Below are positions 26,051 through 34,485 of a DNA stretch of 38,735 bases, piece after piece. The translations under genes were made by a program, and so were the position numbers. The notes beneath the pieces are model-generated. The model was given only the letters and a program-made list of their open reading frames with translations, made no database searches and had not been told where the DNA came from. The stretch spans positions 1-38,735 of the forward strand of contig CALEMW010000183.1 of assembly GCA_937910695.1 (NCBI GenBank), given 5' to 3'. Positions within the stretch are counted from its first letter, which is position 1; every line of letters begins with the position of its first letter. The stretch comes from an uncultured bacterium. GTDB taxonomy: Bacteria; Krumholzibacteriota; Krumholzibacteriia; LZORAL124-64-63.

Positions 26051-26698
26051 CTACTGGTTGCGGGCCCACATACGCTCGGGCTTGTGCATCACGATCGTCA
26101 CGTTCCGATTCAGCGCGCGGCCCTCCGACGTCATGTTGTCGCCGACGGGCTGGAAAGGACCGTAGCTCACCACCGCGAAGCGCGAGGCGGGCATGTCGAG
26201 CTGGTTGGTCAGGTACCGGGTCACCGCGGCGGCGCGGGCGGCTCCGAGCTCCCAGTTGGTCGGCCAGACTTCCTGGAAGTCGGGCCAGATCTTCTGGCTG
26301 TCGGTGTGGCCCTGCACGAAGATGTCCCACTCGGGATACTCGTCGCAGGCGTCGCGGAAGGCCTCGAGGGTCGGGATCATGGTTTCGAGGATCATGACCT
26401 GGCCCGATTTGAAGAGGATCTCCTGCGGGATGGTCACCGTCACGATTTCGCCAAGCTGTTCGACCAGCACGCCCTTTTCAGCCTCGACCTCGGCGATCTG
26501 CTCACGCAGGGTAGCTGCGAGTTCCTCGCCCTCGGCGATGGTGGCTTCGCGCTCTGCGATCTGTGCGTTCAGGTCGGCGATTTGGCCGTCCAGGTCGGCG
26601 ATGATCGCCTTGTAGTCCTTGCAAGGCGCACAGCCGATGAACACGGCGTAGGCCACAGCCAGCAGCGCGAGCAGGGCAAAACGCTTCGTGGTCAGCAT
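26051..26698 (-). CDS. OmpA/MotB-type peptidoglycan-binding lipoprotein with coiled coil
   Basis: The protein has 215 residues with an AAAAGGAGT site before its ATG. A short signal peptide ends in FIGC, a plausible lipobox (Cys-23). Residues about 30-85 form a heptad-like coiled coil of Ile/Ala/Glu/Leu (DLDGQIADLNAQIAEREATI and onward). The OmpA C-terminal domain follows: EILFKSGQV, VQGHTDSQ, NWELGAARAAAVTRYL and NRNVTIVM, close to the MotB/Pal peptidoglycan-binding fold. It probably links the outer membrane, through its lipid, to peptidoglycan. MotB itself is unlikely because there is no transmembrane helix beyond the signal and no MotA. It stands alone between the terminator and the potassium-transport genes. 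Confidence 0.9.
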   Translation of the reverse strand: MLTTKRFALLALLAVAYAVFIGCAPCKDYKAIIADLDGQIADLNAQIAEREATIAEGEELAATLREQIAEVEAEKGVLVEQLGEIVTVTIPQEILFKSGQVMILETMIPTLEAFRDACDEYPEWDIFVQGHTDSQKIWPDFQEVWPTNWELGAARAAAVTRYLTNQLDMPASRFAVVSYGPFQPVGDNMTSEGRALNRNVTIVMHKPERMWARNQ

Positions 26699-26905
26699 CG
26701 ATCACTCCTTTTGGCATGGTGCATGAGACCCGACGGATTCCCTTCCACCGGCTCTCCGCGATCCCCTCTTGGAACACGTTGCACCCGGTCGCAACCGGTG
26801 CGGATACGGTTCCATCAATAAACCTGGCTAGAATTTAGCCTCGAACTCCGGCAGGGAAAAGCACTTTTTCCACTAAAAGCAAAAACTCGGCCTGCAGCCT
26901 GGGGC

Positions 26906-27568
26906 TCAATCCGAGCGAAAGGACTCCACAACGTCCTCCGGGCCGATCACGTCGAGCTGGTCTTCAGCTTCGAGGCGGAACTGGCCATCGGGCAGCGGAA
27001 TCCGCTCCTGGACATCGTTTACGGTGCGATGGACCTGGATGAGACACAATCGTTCGCTCCCCAACAGACGCAGTTCGTCGAGGGTCTTTTCCTGCCAGGC
27101 TTTGGCCACCGGGATACGAGACAGCACAAATCCTTCGGGAAGCTCCACGAGATTCACGATCGATTCATGAGCCATGTTTTCGGCCACCCAGCGTCCCATA
27201 CGCTCCTCGGGCAGGACCACCTGATCGGCGCCCACGAGTTCCAGGACCTGCTTCTGGCGTGAGGTCAGGGCCTTGCAGACGATCTTGGCGACGCCGAGCT
27301 CACGGCACTGGAGCGTGACGTGGACCGAGGCTTCGAAGTCGTGCCCGATGGCCACCACCACCGCATCCATGCCTCCGATGTCGAAGCGTTCGAGGTTCTG
27401 ACGGTCGGTGGCGTCGCAGGCGACCGCCACGGTCACCTCGTCCTTCAGGTCTTCCACAAGGGTTCGATCCCGGTCCATGGCCAGAACCTCGATCCCCTGC
27501 TGGTGGAGGGCGCGGGCCACGCTCGCACCGAACTTGCCCAGGCCGATGACGGCCACCTTTTTCACCAT
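26906..27568 (-). CDS. TrkA/KtrA-type potassium channel regulatory subunit
   Basis: This 220-residue cytoplasmic RCK protein has a Rossmann NAD/ATP-binding half (VAVIGLGKFGASVARAL, then LAMDRD as the acidic nucleotide contact) and a C-terminal RCK_C half (from about residue 140, with IPVAKAWQEKTLDELRLLG and LDVIGPEDVV). Length and single-RCK layout match KtrA rather than the duplicated TrkA of Escherichia coli. It gates the membrane subunit encoded 21 nt upstream in the same transcript. A 207-bp gap follows before the OmpA-type gene; it is AT-rich around 26825-26895 and contains a small hairpin (GGAAAA/TTTTCC at 26855-26871) but no convincing terminator. Confidence 0.95.
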   Translation of the reverse strand: MVKKVAVIGLGKFGASVARALHQQGIEVLAMDRDRTLVEDLKDEVTVAVACDATDRQNLERFDIGGMDAVVVAIGHDFEASVHVTLQCRELGVAKIVCKALTSRQKQVLELVGADQVVLPEERMGRWVAENMAHESIVNLVELPEGFVLSRIPVAKAWQEKTLDELRLLGSERLCLIQVHRTVNDVQERIPLPDGQFRLEAEDQLDVIGPEDVVESFRSD

Positions 27569-27589
27569 AACCTCAACCTCTCCCTCGCT

Positions 27590-28957
27590 TCAGCCCACCT
27601 GAACGGTTCCGGTGGGGAACCGAACACCGCGCTCGCGCGTCGGCGGCACCAGCCCATAGGCCACGGCCAACGGTCCGAGACGCCCCAGGAACATCAGGAG
27701 TATGACGAGTCCGCGCCCCAATGGCGACAACGACGGCGTGACGTCCAGCGACAACCCTACCGTTCCCAGGGCCGAGATCGCTTCGAAGGTCAGCGCCATA
27801 GGATCCGCTTTCTCACTCATCAACAGAATCTCCACGGCGATCAACGAGACCACCAGCCACGACGTGAGCACCATGAAGGCCCGACGCACCGTCCGCGACG
27901 GCAGCTCCCGGTCGTGCAGCCTGGGTGCGGGTACGCCGGTGGCGATGGCCCGCAGGTTGGCGCCCAGGATGGCCACGGTGGAGATCTTCAGACCGCCGGC
28001 GGTGGATCCGGGCGCGGCGCCGATGGACATCAGCACGATCATCAGCAGCAGCGCCGCCGGAGAAAGCGTCGTCAGGTCCATGGTGTTGAAGCCGGCCGTG
28101 CGGCAGGTCGCAGCCTGGAAGAAGGCCAGGGATATCCGCTCGCCAAAACTGTGGCCTGCCAAGGCTCCGTTCCATTCCAGAACAATCAGCACCGCCGTGC
28201 CGCCGAGCAGCAGGATCGCCGTGCCGATGAGGATAACCCTTGCCTGAACATAGAGCCGGGGACGCGGCAGGTGGCGCTGGGGACGAAGAGCCCGCCCCTT
28301 GAGCCAGGCCAATGAGTTGGCCACGACGGTAAAGCCCAAGCCGCCGACGATCAGCAGCACCGCGATCGGTCCCACGACCCGCCCTTGTCCGGCGACGCCG
28401 ATCAGGGAATCGGAATAGAGGCTGAAACCCGCGTTGCAGAAGGCGGAGACACTGTGGAAAACCGCCGACCAGAGTCGCCGGCCGGCGTCCGGTTCCACGT
28501 CGGCAAGGCCGAACCACAGAGCGACGGCGCCCAGGACCTCGGCCGTCAGGGTCATCAGGGCGATGAAGCGGATCAGGCTACGGGCTTCGGTCAGGATCCG
28601 GTCCTCGAACAGGTCCCGCAACAGACCGGCCTCCCCGACGCCCAAGCCCCGTCCGAACAGCAGTGAAACGAAGCCGGTGGCGACCATGATGCCGAGGCCG
28701 CCGAGCTGGATCATCACCAGCAGCACAACCTGACCGAACAGCGTGAAATCGCGGCCCGTATCGCGCACGATAAGGCCGGTCACACAAGCTGCGGAAGTGG
28801 CGGTGAAGGCTGCGTCGAGGGGCGCCAGGCCCACGCCGTCGGATGAAGCAGAAGGATGGGCCAGCAGTGCCGCCCCCAGGAAGATCAGCCCGACGAGCCC
28901 GAGCACGAGCAACAGCCCTGGGCGGACGCGTCGTCGCTGCCAGGGGCGCTGGTTCAT
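27590..28957 (-). CDS. TrkH/KtrB-type potassium transporter membrane subunit
   Basis: The 455-residue inner-membrane protein has four P-loop repeats visible as filter-type segments: TSAACVTGL, SAFCNAGFSLYS, TCRTAGFNTMD and SALGTVGLSLD. The GGLKISTVAI stretch after GAAPGSTAGG matches the intramembrane gating loop region of the family. It starts at an ATG after AAAGGAGT, about 50 nt past the M16 peptidase stop. With the RCK protein encoded next it forms a Ktr-like K+ uptake system (possibly Na+-coupled, not determinable here). The first ~15 residues are basic and cytoplasmic. Confidence 0.95.
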   Translation of the reverse strand: MNQRPWQRRRVRPGLLLVLGLVGLIFLGAALLAHPSASSDGVGLAPLDAAFTATSAACVTGLIVRDTGRDFTLFGQVVLLVMIQLGGLGIMVATGFVSLLFGRGLGVGEAGLLRDLFEDRILTEARSLIRFIALMTLTAEVLGAVALWFGLADVEPDAGRRLWSAVFHSVSAFCNAGFSLYSDSLIGVAGQGRVVGPIAVLLIVGGLGFTVVANSLAWLKGRALRPQRHLPRPRLYVQARVILIGTAILLLGGTAVLIVLEWNGALAGHSFGERISLAFFQAATCRTAGFNTMDLTTLSPAALLLMIVLMSIGAAPGSTAGGLKISTVAILGANLRAIATGVPAPRLHDRELPSRTVRRAFMVLTSWLVVSLIAVEILLMSEKADPMALTFEAISALGTVGLSLDVTPSLSPLGRGLVILLMFLGRLGPLAVAYGLVPPTRERGVRFPTGTVQVG

Positions 28958-29008
28958 CGCACTCCTTTCGGGGGTCGGCGTCGTGTTGCGAAGATCGGCT
29001 TCGCTGGC

Positions 29009-30307
29009 TCAACGTTCCGGGCCGTGGATGGCCACGGTCCAACGGTCGGGATCGGCGTAGAGGGCTGCGCAGCGCATCAGGTCGTCGGTACTCACATTGT
29101 CGACGCGGTTGATCAGTTCGGCGACGGTGCGCTGCCTGCCGTAGACGATCTCATCCTTGGCGATGCGACCCATCCTGTTGACCGAGCCCTCGATGGAGAA
29201 AACGAGATGTGATTTGATTTGGGCCCGGTTGCTCTCTAGTTCGCCCTCGTCGATGCCGTCGGTCAGCAGGCGTCGGTATTCGCCGCGCACCACATCCTCG
29301 AGCCGCGCCATCTTGCCGGGAGAACAGGACCCGGCGCAACTAAAGAGTCCCACGTCGCGACCGTGATCGGTGTAGGTGTAGATCGAATAGGCCAGGCCCT
29401 CGCGTTCCCGAACGGCCTGGAAGATACGGCTCGCCATTCCGCCGCCGAGCACGCTCGAGAGAACGGCCAGAGCGATACGGTCGGGATGTTCGAACGGCAC
29501 CGCCGTGTTGCCGATCTCGAAATAGCACTGCTGGATCGAACTGGCGATCTCGAGGCGGCCGTCCGCCATCGTCGCGTCCGCAATGACCTCGCTGGCTGCC
29601 GTGAAGGGGGCGTCGCTTCGATCGGGAAGCGGTGCGGCCGCAGCCTCGGGGCCTCCCGCGACGGCGTAGAGCGAGGCAAGGCGGTCGGTCAATTCCGCAT
29701 CCAAATTTCCCGCTGCGGCGACCACGAGGTTCCCACCTCGGAACAGCGAACGGTGTTCCCGGCGCAGGACGTCCTGATCGAAGGAGCGGACAGTTTCCGG
29801 CGAGCCGAGGATGGGCCGGCTGCGGGGATGGTTGCCGTAGAGTTGCGAGACGAAAGCGTCGTGGAGCAGGTCTTCGGGGGTCTCGCGCGCCTCCTGGATC
29901 TCTTCGCAGACCACGTCCTGCTCCAGAGCGATCATCTCAGGTGCGAGGGCCGGGCGCAGGATCATGTCGGTCAGAGCATCGAGGGCGGGAGGCATGTATT
30001 CAGGCAGGACCCGCAGAGTGAACGCTACATAGTCCTTGGTGGTGAAGGCATCCACCGCAGCGCCGAGAGCGTCGAAGGTCACGGCCAGATCGAGGGCCGA
30101 GCGTTCGGCGGTGCCTTTGAACACGATGTGTTCGAGGAAGTGGGCCAGCCCGCCGAGACCGGCGGGCTCGTCCTGGGAACCACGGCGCAGCCAGACGCCC
30201 AGGGAAATGGCGTGTGCAGACGAAACCGGGACGGTCAGGATGACCGTCCCGTTTTCGAGTTCCCGGCGGTCCGGAGGACCGTCGTCACGGATGACGCCGA
30301 TGTTCAA
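29009..30307 (-). CDS. M16-family zinc metallopeptidase
   Basis: The 432-residue protein has the inverted zinc motif HFLEH (HxxEH, near residue 56) and the distal zinc-binding Glu in LEQDVVCEEIQEARE. The C-terminal half has the family's inactive-repeat features (GGMASRIFQAVREREGLAYS and LESNRAQIKSHL). The start is a TTG at 30307 with GGAG 8 nt before it, 18 nt past the pnp stop; no better ATG exists. No signal peptide is apparent, so a cytoplasmic location is likely. In many bacteria an M16 peptidase follows pnp, as here. The natural substrate is unknown. Confidence 0.92.
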   Translation of the reverse strand: MNIGVIRDDGPPDRRELENGTVILTVPVSSAHAISLGVWLRRGSQDEPAGLGGLAHFLEHIVFKGTAERSALDLAVTFDALGAAVDAFTTKDYVAFTLRVLPEYMPPALDALTDMILRPALAPEMIALEQDVVCEEIQEARETPEDLLHDAFVSQLYGNHPRSRPILGSPETVRSFDQDVLRREHRSLFRGGNLVVAAAGNLDAELTDRLASLYAVAGGPEAAAAPLPDRSDAPFTAASEVIADATMADGRLEIASSIQQCYFEIGNTAVPFEHPDRIALAVLSSVLGGGMASRIFQAVREREGLAYSIYTYTDHGRDVGLFSCAGSCSPGKMARLEDVVRGEYRRLLTDGIDEGELESNRAQIKSHLVFSIEGSVNRMGRIAKDEIVYGRQRTVAELINRVDNVSTDDLMRCAALYADPDRWTVAIHGPER

Positions 30308-30325
30308 CGTCGACTCCGCATCAAC

Positions 30326-32527
30326 CTAGCGCCGATGACGCGGGGGACGACCACCGCGATCGCCGCCACGGTCTCCGCCACGGCCACCGCCGTCACGACG
30401 GCCACCGCCGTCGCTCGAGACGTTCTCAGGCATGCCTTCGGGCTTCGGCAGCAAGGCCTTGCGGCTCAGGCGCACCTTGCCGGAACGGCTGTCGACCTCG
30501 ACGAGCTTGACCTGGACTTCCTCGCCCTGGTTGAGCACGTCTTCGACATTGCCTACGCGGAACCACTCCAGCTCGGAGATGTGCAGCAGCCCCTCCTTGC
30601 CGGGCAGGTACTCCACAAAGGCGCCGAAGTCCACGATGGAGACCACGCGGCCCGTATACACGGCGCCGACTTCGGGTTCCGCCATCATGTTCTTGATGCG
30701 CTCGAGGCACTCCTCGCCCTTGGCCTGATCGGGCGACGAGATGAAGACCTGGCCGTCATCGTTGATCTCGATGTTGGTTCCGGTCTCCTCCTGCAGCTTC
30801 TTGATGACCTTGCCGCCCGGTCCGATCAACTCACCGATCCTCTTGGGAGAGATCTGGATCGTCACGATCTTCGGGGCGTAGGGGCTCATCGCCGCCGCCG
30901 GCTCGAGGATGGCCTCATCCATGATCTCCAGGATGTGATTCCTGGCGTTCCGGGCGTCGGTCAGTGCCTGCACCATGATCTCGCGGCTGATGCCGGCGAT
31001 CTTGGTGTCGAGCTGGAAGGCGGTGATGCCGTCACGGGTGCCGGTGACCTTGAAGTCCATGTCGCCGAGGTGATCCTCGACGCCCAGGATGTCGGTCAGC
31101 ACCGCAAGGCGGTCGCCCTCCTTGATCAGGCCCATGGCCACGCCGGCCACGGACTTCTTCACCGGTACGCCCGCCTGCTTCAGGGCGAGGCAGCCGGAGC
31201 AGACCGTCGCCATGGAGCTCGAGCCGTTGGACTCCAGGACGTCCGACACGATGCGCACCGTGTAGGGGAAGTCCTCGTGGGCCGGCAGGATCGGGCGGAT
31301 GGCGCGCTCTGCGAGCTTGCCGTGTCCGATCTCGCGACGGCCGGTGCCGGTATAGCGGCCGGTCTCGCCGACGCTGAACGGCGGGAAGTTGTAGTGGAGG
31401 TAGTAGTTGTTCCACCACTCGCCCTCGAGGGCGTCGATCTTCTGCTCGTCCATCTTCGTGCCGAGGGTGACGGTGCCCAGGGACTGGGTCTCGCCGCGGG
31501 TGAAGAGAGCCGAACCATGCGCGCGGGGCAGGATGCCCAGGGCGATGTTGATCGGACGCACGGTGGTCATGTCGCGACCGTCGATGCGCACGCCGTCGGT
31601 CAGCACCATCTCGCGCATGGCCTTCTTCTCGAGGGCCTTGAGCTGGTCCTTGGCTTCGCCGATGTTGCCCTCGTCGTCGGCGAAGGCCGCAACGACCTTC
31701 TCCTTCAGGGCGCTCATGCGGTCCTGACGCTCGTGCTTGCCGGCGATCTTGACGATCTCGCCGACTTCGGCGCTCGCCAGTTCGGCGACCTTCGGACCGA
31801 CGCTCGCGTCGGTCTCGAGCAGGACGACTTCGAACTTCTTCTTGGCGCCGGCCATGGCCACGAGATCCCTCTGCAAGCCGTTCAGCTTGCGGATCCAACC
31901 GTGAGCGTACTCGATGGCGTCGAGCAGACGGTCCTCGGGGACCTCCTTGCACTCGCCTTCGATCATGCAGACGATGTCGTCGGTGCCGGCGACCACGAGG
32001 TCGAGGACGGATTCCTCGAGCTGAGCGAAGGTCGGATTGACGATGAACTCGCCCTCGACATCGGCAACGCGCACGCCCGAGACGATCTCGGGGAACGGAA
32101 TGTCCGAGAGGTTCAGGGCGCAGGAGGCACCGGTGATGCTCAACACGTCGGCGTGGAAGTTCTCGTCCGCGCTGATGATGAACGACACGATGTCGGTGGC
32201 GTGACGATATCCGTCGGGGAACATCGGTCGCAAGGGCCGGTCGATCAGGCGGCACGTGAGGGTCTCACGCTCGCTCGGACGGGCCTCGCGCTTGAAGAAA
32301 CCGCCGGGGATCTTGCCGGCGGCGTAGGTCTTGTTTCGGTACTCCACGAACAGGGGCAGAAAATCGCGGTCGCTCCGCTTCTTGTCCGCCACACAGGTCA
32401 CCAGAGCGCGGGTGTCCCCCATGCCGACCACGACGGAGCCGCCAGCCTGACGGGCCATCTGGCCGGTCTCGAGGCTGTACTCCGTGCCGTTCATTTCCAA
32501 GGAAACTCGTTTTGCTTTCAATTCCAT
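30326..32527 (-). CDS. pnp: Polyribonucleotide nucleotidyltransferase
   Basis: The 733-residue PNPase degrades RNA 3' to 5' using phosphate. It has two RNase PH domains (N-terminal GSVVVGMGDTRALVTCVAD; second with GSALFTRGETQSLGTVTLG and the catalytic VTGTRDGITAFQLDTKI), a KH domain (RIGELIGPGGKVIKKLQEE) and an S1 domain (YTGRVVSIVDFGAFVEYLPG). After S1 there is a low-complexity Arg/Gly tail (GGRRDGGGRGGDRGG and on to the end) that resembles an RGG box. It starts at ATG 32527 after GGAAGGAAG. It lies downstream of rpsO with a structured 188-bp spacer, the layout in which PNPase often controls its own message. Confidence 0.98.
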   Translation of the reverse strand: MELKAKRVSLEMNGTEYSLETGQMARQAGGSVVVGMGDTRALVTCVADKKRSDRDFLPLFVEYRNKTYAAGKIPGGFFKREARPSERETLTCRLIDRPLRPMFPDGYRHATDIVSFIISADENFHADVLSITGASCALNLSDIPFPEIVSGVRVADVEGEFIVNPTFAQLEESVLDLVVAGTDDIVCMIEGECKEVPEDRLLDAIEYAHGWIRKLNGLQRDLVAMAGAKKKFEVVLLETDASVGPKVAELASAEVGEIVKIAGKHERQDRMSALKEKVVAAFADDEGNIGEAKDQLKALEKKAMREMVLTDGVRIDGRDMTTVRPINIALGILPRAHGSALFTRGETQSLGTVTLGTKMDEQKIDALEGEWWNNYYLHYNFPPFSVGETGRYTGTGRREIGHGKLAERAIRPILPAHEDFPYTVRIVSDVLESNGSSSMATVCSGCLALKQAGVPVKKSVAGVAMGLIKEGDRLAVLTDILGVEDHLGDMDFKVTGTRDGITAFQLDTKIAGISREIMVQALTDARNARNHILEIMDEAILEPAAAMSPYAPKIVTIQISPKRIGELIGPGGKVIKKLQEETGTNIEINDDGQVFISSPDQAKGEECLERIKNMMAEPEVGAVYTGRVVSIVDFGAFVEYLPGKEGLLHISELEWFRVGNVEDVLNQGEEVQVKLVEVDSRSGKVRLSRKALLPKPEGMPENVSSDGGGRRDGGGRGGDRGGDRGGRPPRHRR

Positions 32528-32592
32528 GATTCTTCCTTCCAGCTTGCCGCTAAAAATTCGATTCTTCCCTCACGTCTCAGCTTCGTCTTGCA

Positions 32593-32617
32593 CAGGTTCG
32601 GCCGTCATGCCGACCTG
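32593..32617 (-). promoter_or_regulatory. pnp leader hairpin, proximal
   Basis: CAGGT+CGGC pairs with GCCG+ACCTG around a 6-nt loop with one bulged base (9 bp), 66 nt upstream of the pnp start. Together with the stronger hairpin further upstream it forms a double-hairpin leader. Confidence 0.55.
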
Positions 32618-32632
32618 CAGACACACCGACAC

Positions 32633-32660
32633 GTCGCGCGCGATGTGATCGCGCAGCGAC
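32633..32660 (-). promoter_or_regulatory. pnp leader hairpin, distal (candidate RNase III site)
   Basis: GTCGC (32633-32637) pairs with GCGAC (32656-32660) and GCGCGAT (32638-32644) with ATCGCGC (32648-32654), a 12-bp stem with one bulged base and a 3-nt loop. No T tract follows, so it is not an intrinsic terminator of rpsO. The position matches the rpsO-pnp hairpin cut by RNase III in enterobacteria. Confidence 0.6.
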
Positions 32661-32715
32661 GGTCGAATGCGTGTCCATCTCGATGTGACTGATTCCCATC
32701 GGGTGGGTCGTCGGA

Positions 32716-32985
32716 TCAGCCGCGGATCCCCAGCTCCTTGATCAACGATCGGTAGCTTTCGAGATCCTTGCGTTTCAGGTAGTTCAAGAGCCGCTTGCGC
32801 TGGCCGACCATCTTCAGCAGTCCACGTCGGGAGTGGTAATCCTTCTTGTGGGTCTTGAAGTGCTCGGTCAGGTGCTTGATGCGAGCGGTCAAAAGCGCGA
32901 TCTGGACTTCGGGCGAGCCCGAGTCGGAATCGTGCTTCTTGAACTGCGCGATCACCTGATCCTTCTGTTCCTTATTGAATGCCAT
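32716..32985 (-). CDS. rpsO: 30S ribosomal protein S15
   Basis: The protein has 89 residues, exactly the family length, from ATG 32985, which has AGGAGG 9 nt upstream; the ATG at 33003 would put six foreign residues in front. Family blocks: [20 protein letters not shown], then [25 protein letters not shown]15 binds 16S rRNA at the central-domain three-way junction early in 30S assembly. Its gene has its own strong promoter (33171-33199) and a structured leader of about 180 nt, and is followed by pnp. Confidence 0.98.
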   Translation of the reverse strand: MAFNKEQKDQVIAQFKKHDSDSGSPEVQIALLTARIKHLTEHFKTHKKDYHSRRGLLKMVGQRKRLLNYLKRKDLESYRSLIKELGIRG

Positions 32986-33134
32986 CGTCGAGAACCTCCT
33001 CAAAAATCATCGACGTCACGATGGCCGCAGGCTGACGCTCCGCAGACCGGCAGGTCAAAAGTCCTGGTTCGCCGATCAGGGAGCACGGTTGCCCGAAGGC
33101 TGCCAACCCGCACTGCTGTTTGGACACGCACAAA

Positions 33135-33154
33135 CGCGGGGACTTCGCCCCGCG
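33135..33154 (-). promoter_or_regulatory. Hairpin in the rpsO leader
   Basis: CGCGGGG (33135-33141) and CCCCGCG (33148-33154) form a perfect 7-bp GC stem around a 6-nt loop, near the 5' end of the predicted rpsO transcript. It could be part of an S15-binding autoregulatory leader. Confidence 0.5.
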
Positions 33155-33170
33155 CCATCCGTGCCCGACC

Positions 33171-33199
33171 AATATAGAGGGTGGGGTACCCCCTGGCAA
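33171..33199 (-). promoter_or_regulatory. Strong sigma70-type promoter for rpsO-pnp
   Basis: Minus strand TTGCCA (33194-33199), 17 nt, TATATT (33171-33176). It lies about 60 nt past the cysC stop and would start the transcript near 33164, giving a leader of about 180 nt before rpsO. Confidence 0.7.
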
Positions 33200-33257
33200 G
33201 CCGGAAGTCCCCCACCATTTCGGCCCTTTTCGACGCAGCTTGAGCCTGAATCGGCTC

Positions 33258-33860
33258 TTAGGAGAGAATCCCCAGTTCCTCGAGACGCCCGACCACCTGC
33301 ATGACGCATTCCCCGACCGAATACTGGTCGGTTTCGACCACGATTTCCGGATTCAGAGGCTCTTCGTACGGCGCGCTGATCCCCGTGAATTCAGGAATCT
33401 CGCCCGCACGGGCCTTCTTGTACAGACCCTTGGGATCGCGGTTCTCACATTCCTCGAGGGAGCACTTGGCGTAGATCTCCAGGAATTCGCCTTCGCCCAC
33501 GATTTCGCGGTTGGCGTCGCGGTCGGTGCGGTAGGGGGAGATGAAGGCCGTCAGCACAATGGCACCGGCGTCCATGAAGAGCTTGGCCACCTCGCCGATG
33601 CGGCGGATGTTCTCGGTGCGGTCGTCCGGGCTGAAGCCCAGGTCCCGGTTCAGGCCGAAACGCACATTGTCGCCGTCGAGGATGTAGGTCTGACAGCCCC
33701 GCTCGAAGAGGGTCTGCTCCACGGCCTTCGCCAGGGTCGACTTGCCAGAGCCGGACAAACCAGTGAACCAGAGGATTGCGCCGGTGTGCTTGTACCTTTC
33801 CTGGCGCGCCTGACGCGTCACCAGGGAGTGGGACCAGGTGATGTTGCGGCTCTTGGGCAT
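33258..33860 (-). CDS. cysC: Adenylylsulfate kinase (APS kinase)
   Basis: The 200-residue enzyme starts at ATG 33860; the frame runs further upstream through the 79-nt gap and into rfbC but without family similarity. The N-terminus is typical ([18 protein letters not shown]), followed by the P-loop [28 protein letters not shown], the APS-binding ISPYRTDRD, and the lid region [18 protein letters not shown]. It phosphorylates adenylylsulfate to PAPS in the cytoplasm. No ATP sulfurylase or sulfotransferase is present in the window. As the third member of the rfbA-rfbC-cysC block it may supply PAPS for sulfating a surface glycan, but assimilation is equally possible. Confidence 0.96.
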   Translation of the reverse strand: MPKSRNITWSHSLVTRQARQERYKHTGAILWFTGLSGSGKSTLAKAVEQTLFERGCQTYILDGDNVRFGLNRDLGFSPDDRTENIRRIGEVAKLFMDAGAIVLTAFISPYRTDRDANREIVGEGEFLEIYAKCSLEECENRDPKGLYKKARAGEIPEFTGISAPYEEPLNPEIVVETDQYSVGECVMQVVGRLEELGILS

Positions 33861-33939
33861 AGTGAACTCCTCGATCCGGGTAATGCCGTCAGGAAGTAGG
33901 TACCAATTACAGATCTGCAGCGGCGACGGGCAAGAGGAA

Positions 33940-34485
33940 TCAGGGGTAGGTCTCAGCCTCGGGGAACGGCACGCCGCGGGCGTCCTTGTCGGAAAGAACG
34001 CTCGCTGCGGGCAACGGCCAGTCGATGGCCAGATCAGGATCGTCCCAACGGATGCTGCGCTCGGCCTCGCGGTCGTAGATGTCGGTGGCCTTGTAAAGCA
34101 CATCGGCGGTTTCGCTCAGGGCCATGAAGGCGTGGGCATAACCCTCAGGGATCCAGAGCTGGCGATTGTTCTCGGCGGAAAGGTGCACTCCGGTCCAGCG
34201 GCCGAAGGTGGGCGATGAGCGACGGAGGTCCACCGCCACATCATAGATCTCCCCCGCCACGACCCTGACCAGCTTGCCCTGAACATGTCGGACCTGATAA
34301 TGCAGCCCCCGCACCACGCCGTATCGGGAACGGGAGTGATTGTCCTGAACGAAGACCGTCTCGAGGCCCGTCGCATCGAACCAGGTGCGGGCGTTCCAGC
34401 TTTCAAGGAAGAAGCCGCGATCATCGGTGAAGATCCTGGGTTCCAGGATCAGGACATCGGGCAGATCCGTCTTGATGACTTCCAC
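33940..34485 (-). CDS. rfbC: dTDP-4-dehydrorhamnose 3,5-epimerase
   Basis: The 181-residue RmlC-type cupin begins at a GTG immediately after the rfbA stop codon (TAAGTG). Active-site features: RGLHYQ with the catalytic His, [20 protein letters not shown], and the Tyr-containing IPEGYAHAF and DVLYKATD segments. It epimerises C3 and C5 of the 4-keto sugar in dTDP-L-rhamnose synthesis. RmlB and RmlD are not in the window, so the rest of the pathway is encoded elsewhere or the product is another dTDP-deoxysugar. Confidence 0.96.
   Translation of the reverse strand: MEVIKTDLPDVLILEPRIFTDDRGFFLESWNARTWFDATGLETVFVQDNHSRSRYGVVRGLHYQVRHVQGKLVRVVAGEIYDVAVDLRRSSPTFGRWTGVHLSAENNRQLWIPEGYAHAFMALSETADVLYKATDIYDREAERSIRWDDPDLAIDWPLPAASVLSDKDARGVPFPEAETYP

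Noticed and set aside
26822..26905. AT-rich patch after the TrkA-type gene as an insertion remnant or attachment site
   Set aside because: No direct repeats, tRNA end or recombinase gene nearby; it is better explained as a promoter/leader region of the OmpA-type gene.
29363..32692. 1109-codon plus-strand frame antisense to the M16 peptidase and pnp
   Set aside because: It spans two well-identified genes and their gap, and its composition is that of reverse-complemented GC-rich codons.
33242..33257. Small hairpin just after cysC as a terminator
   Set aside because: Only 5 bp and no T tract; too weak to call.
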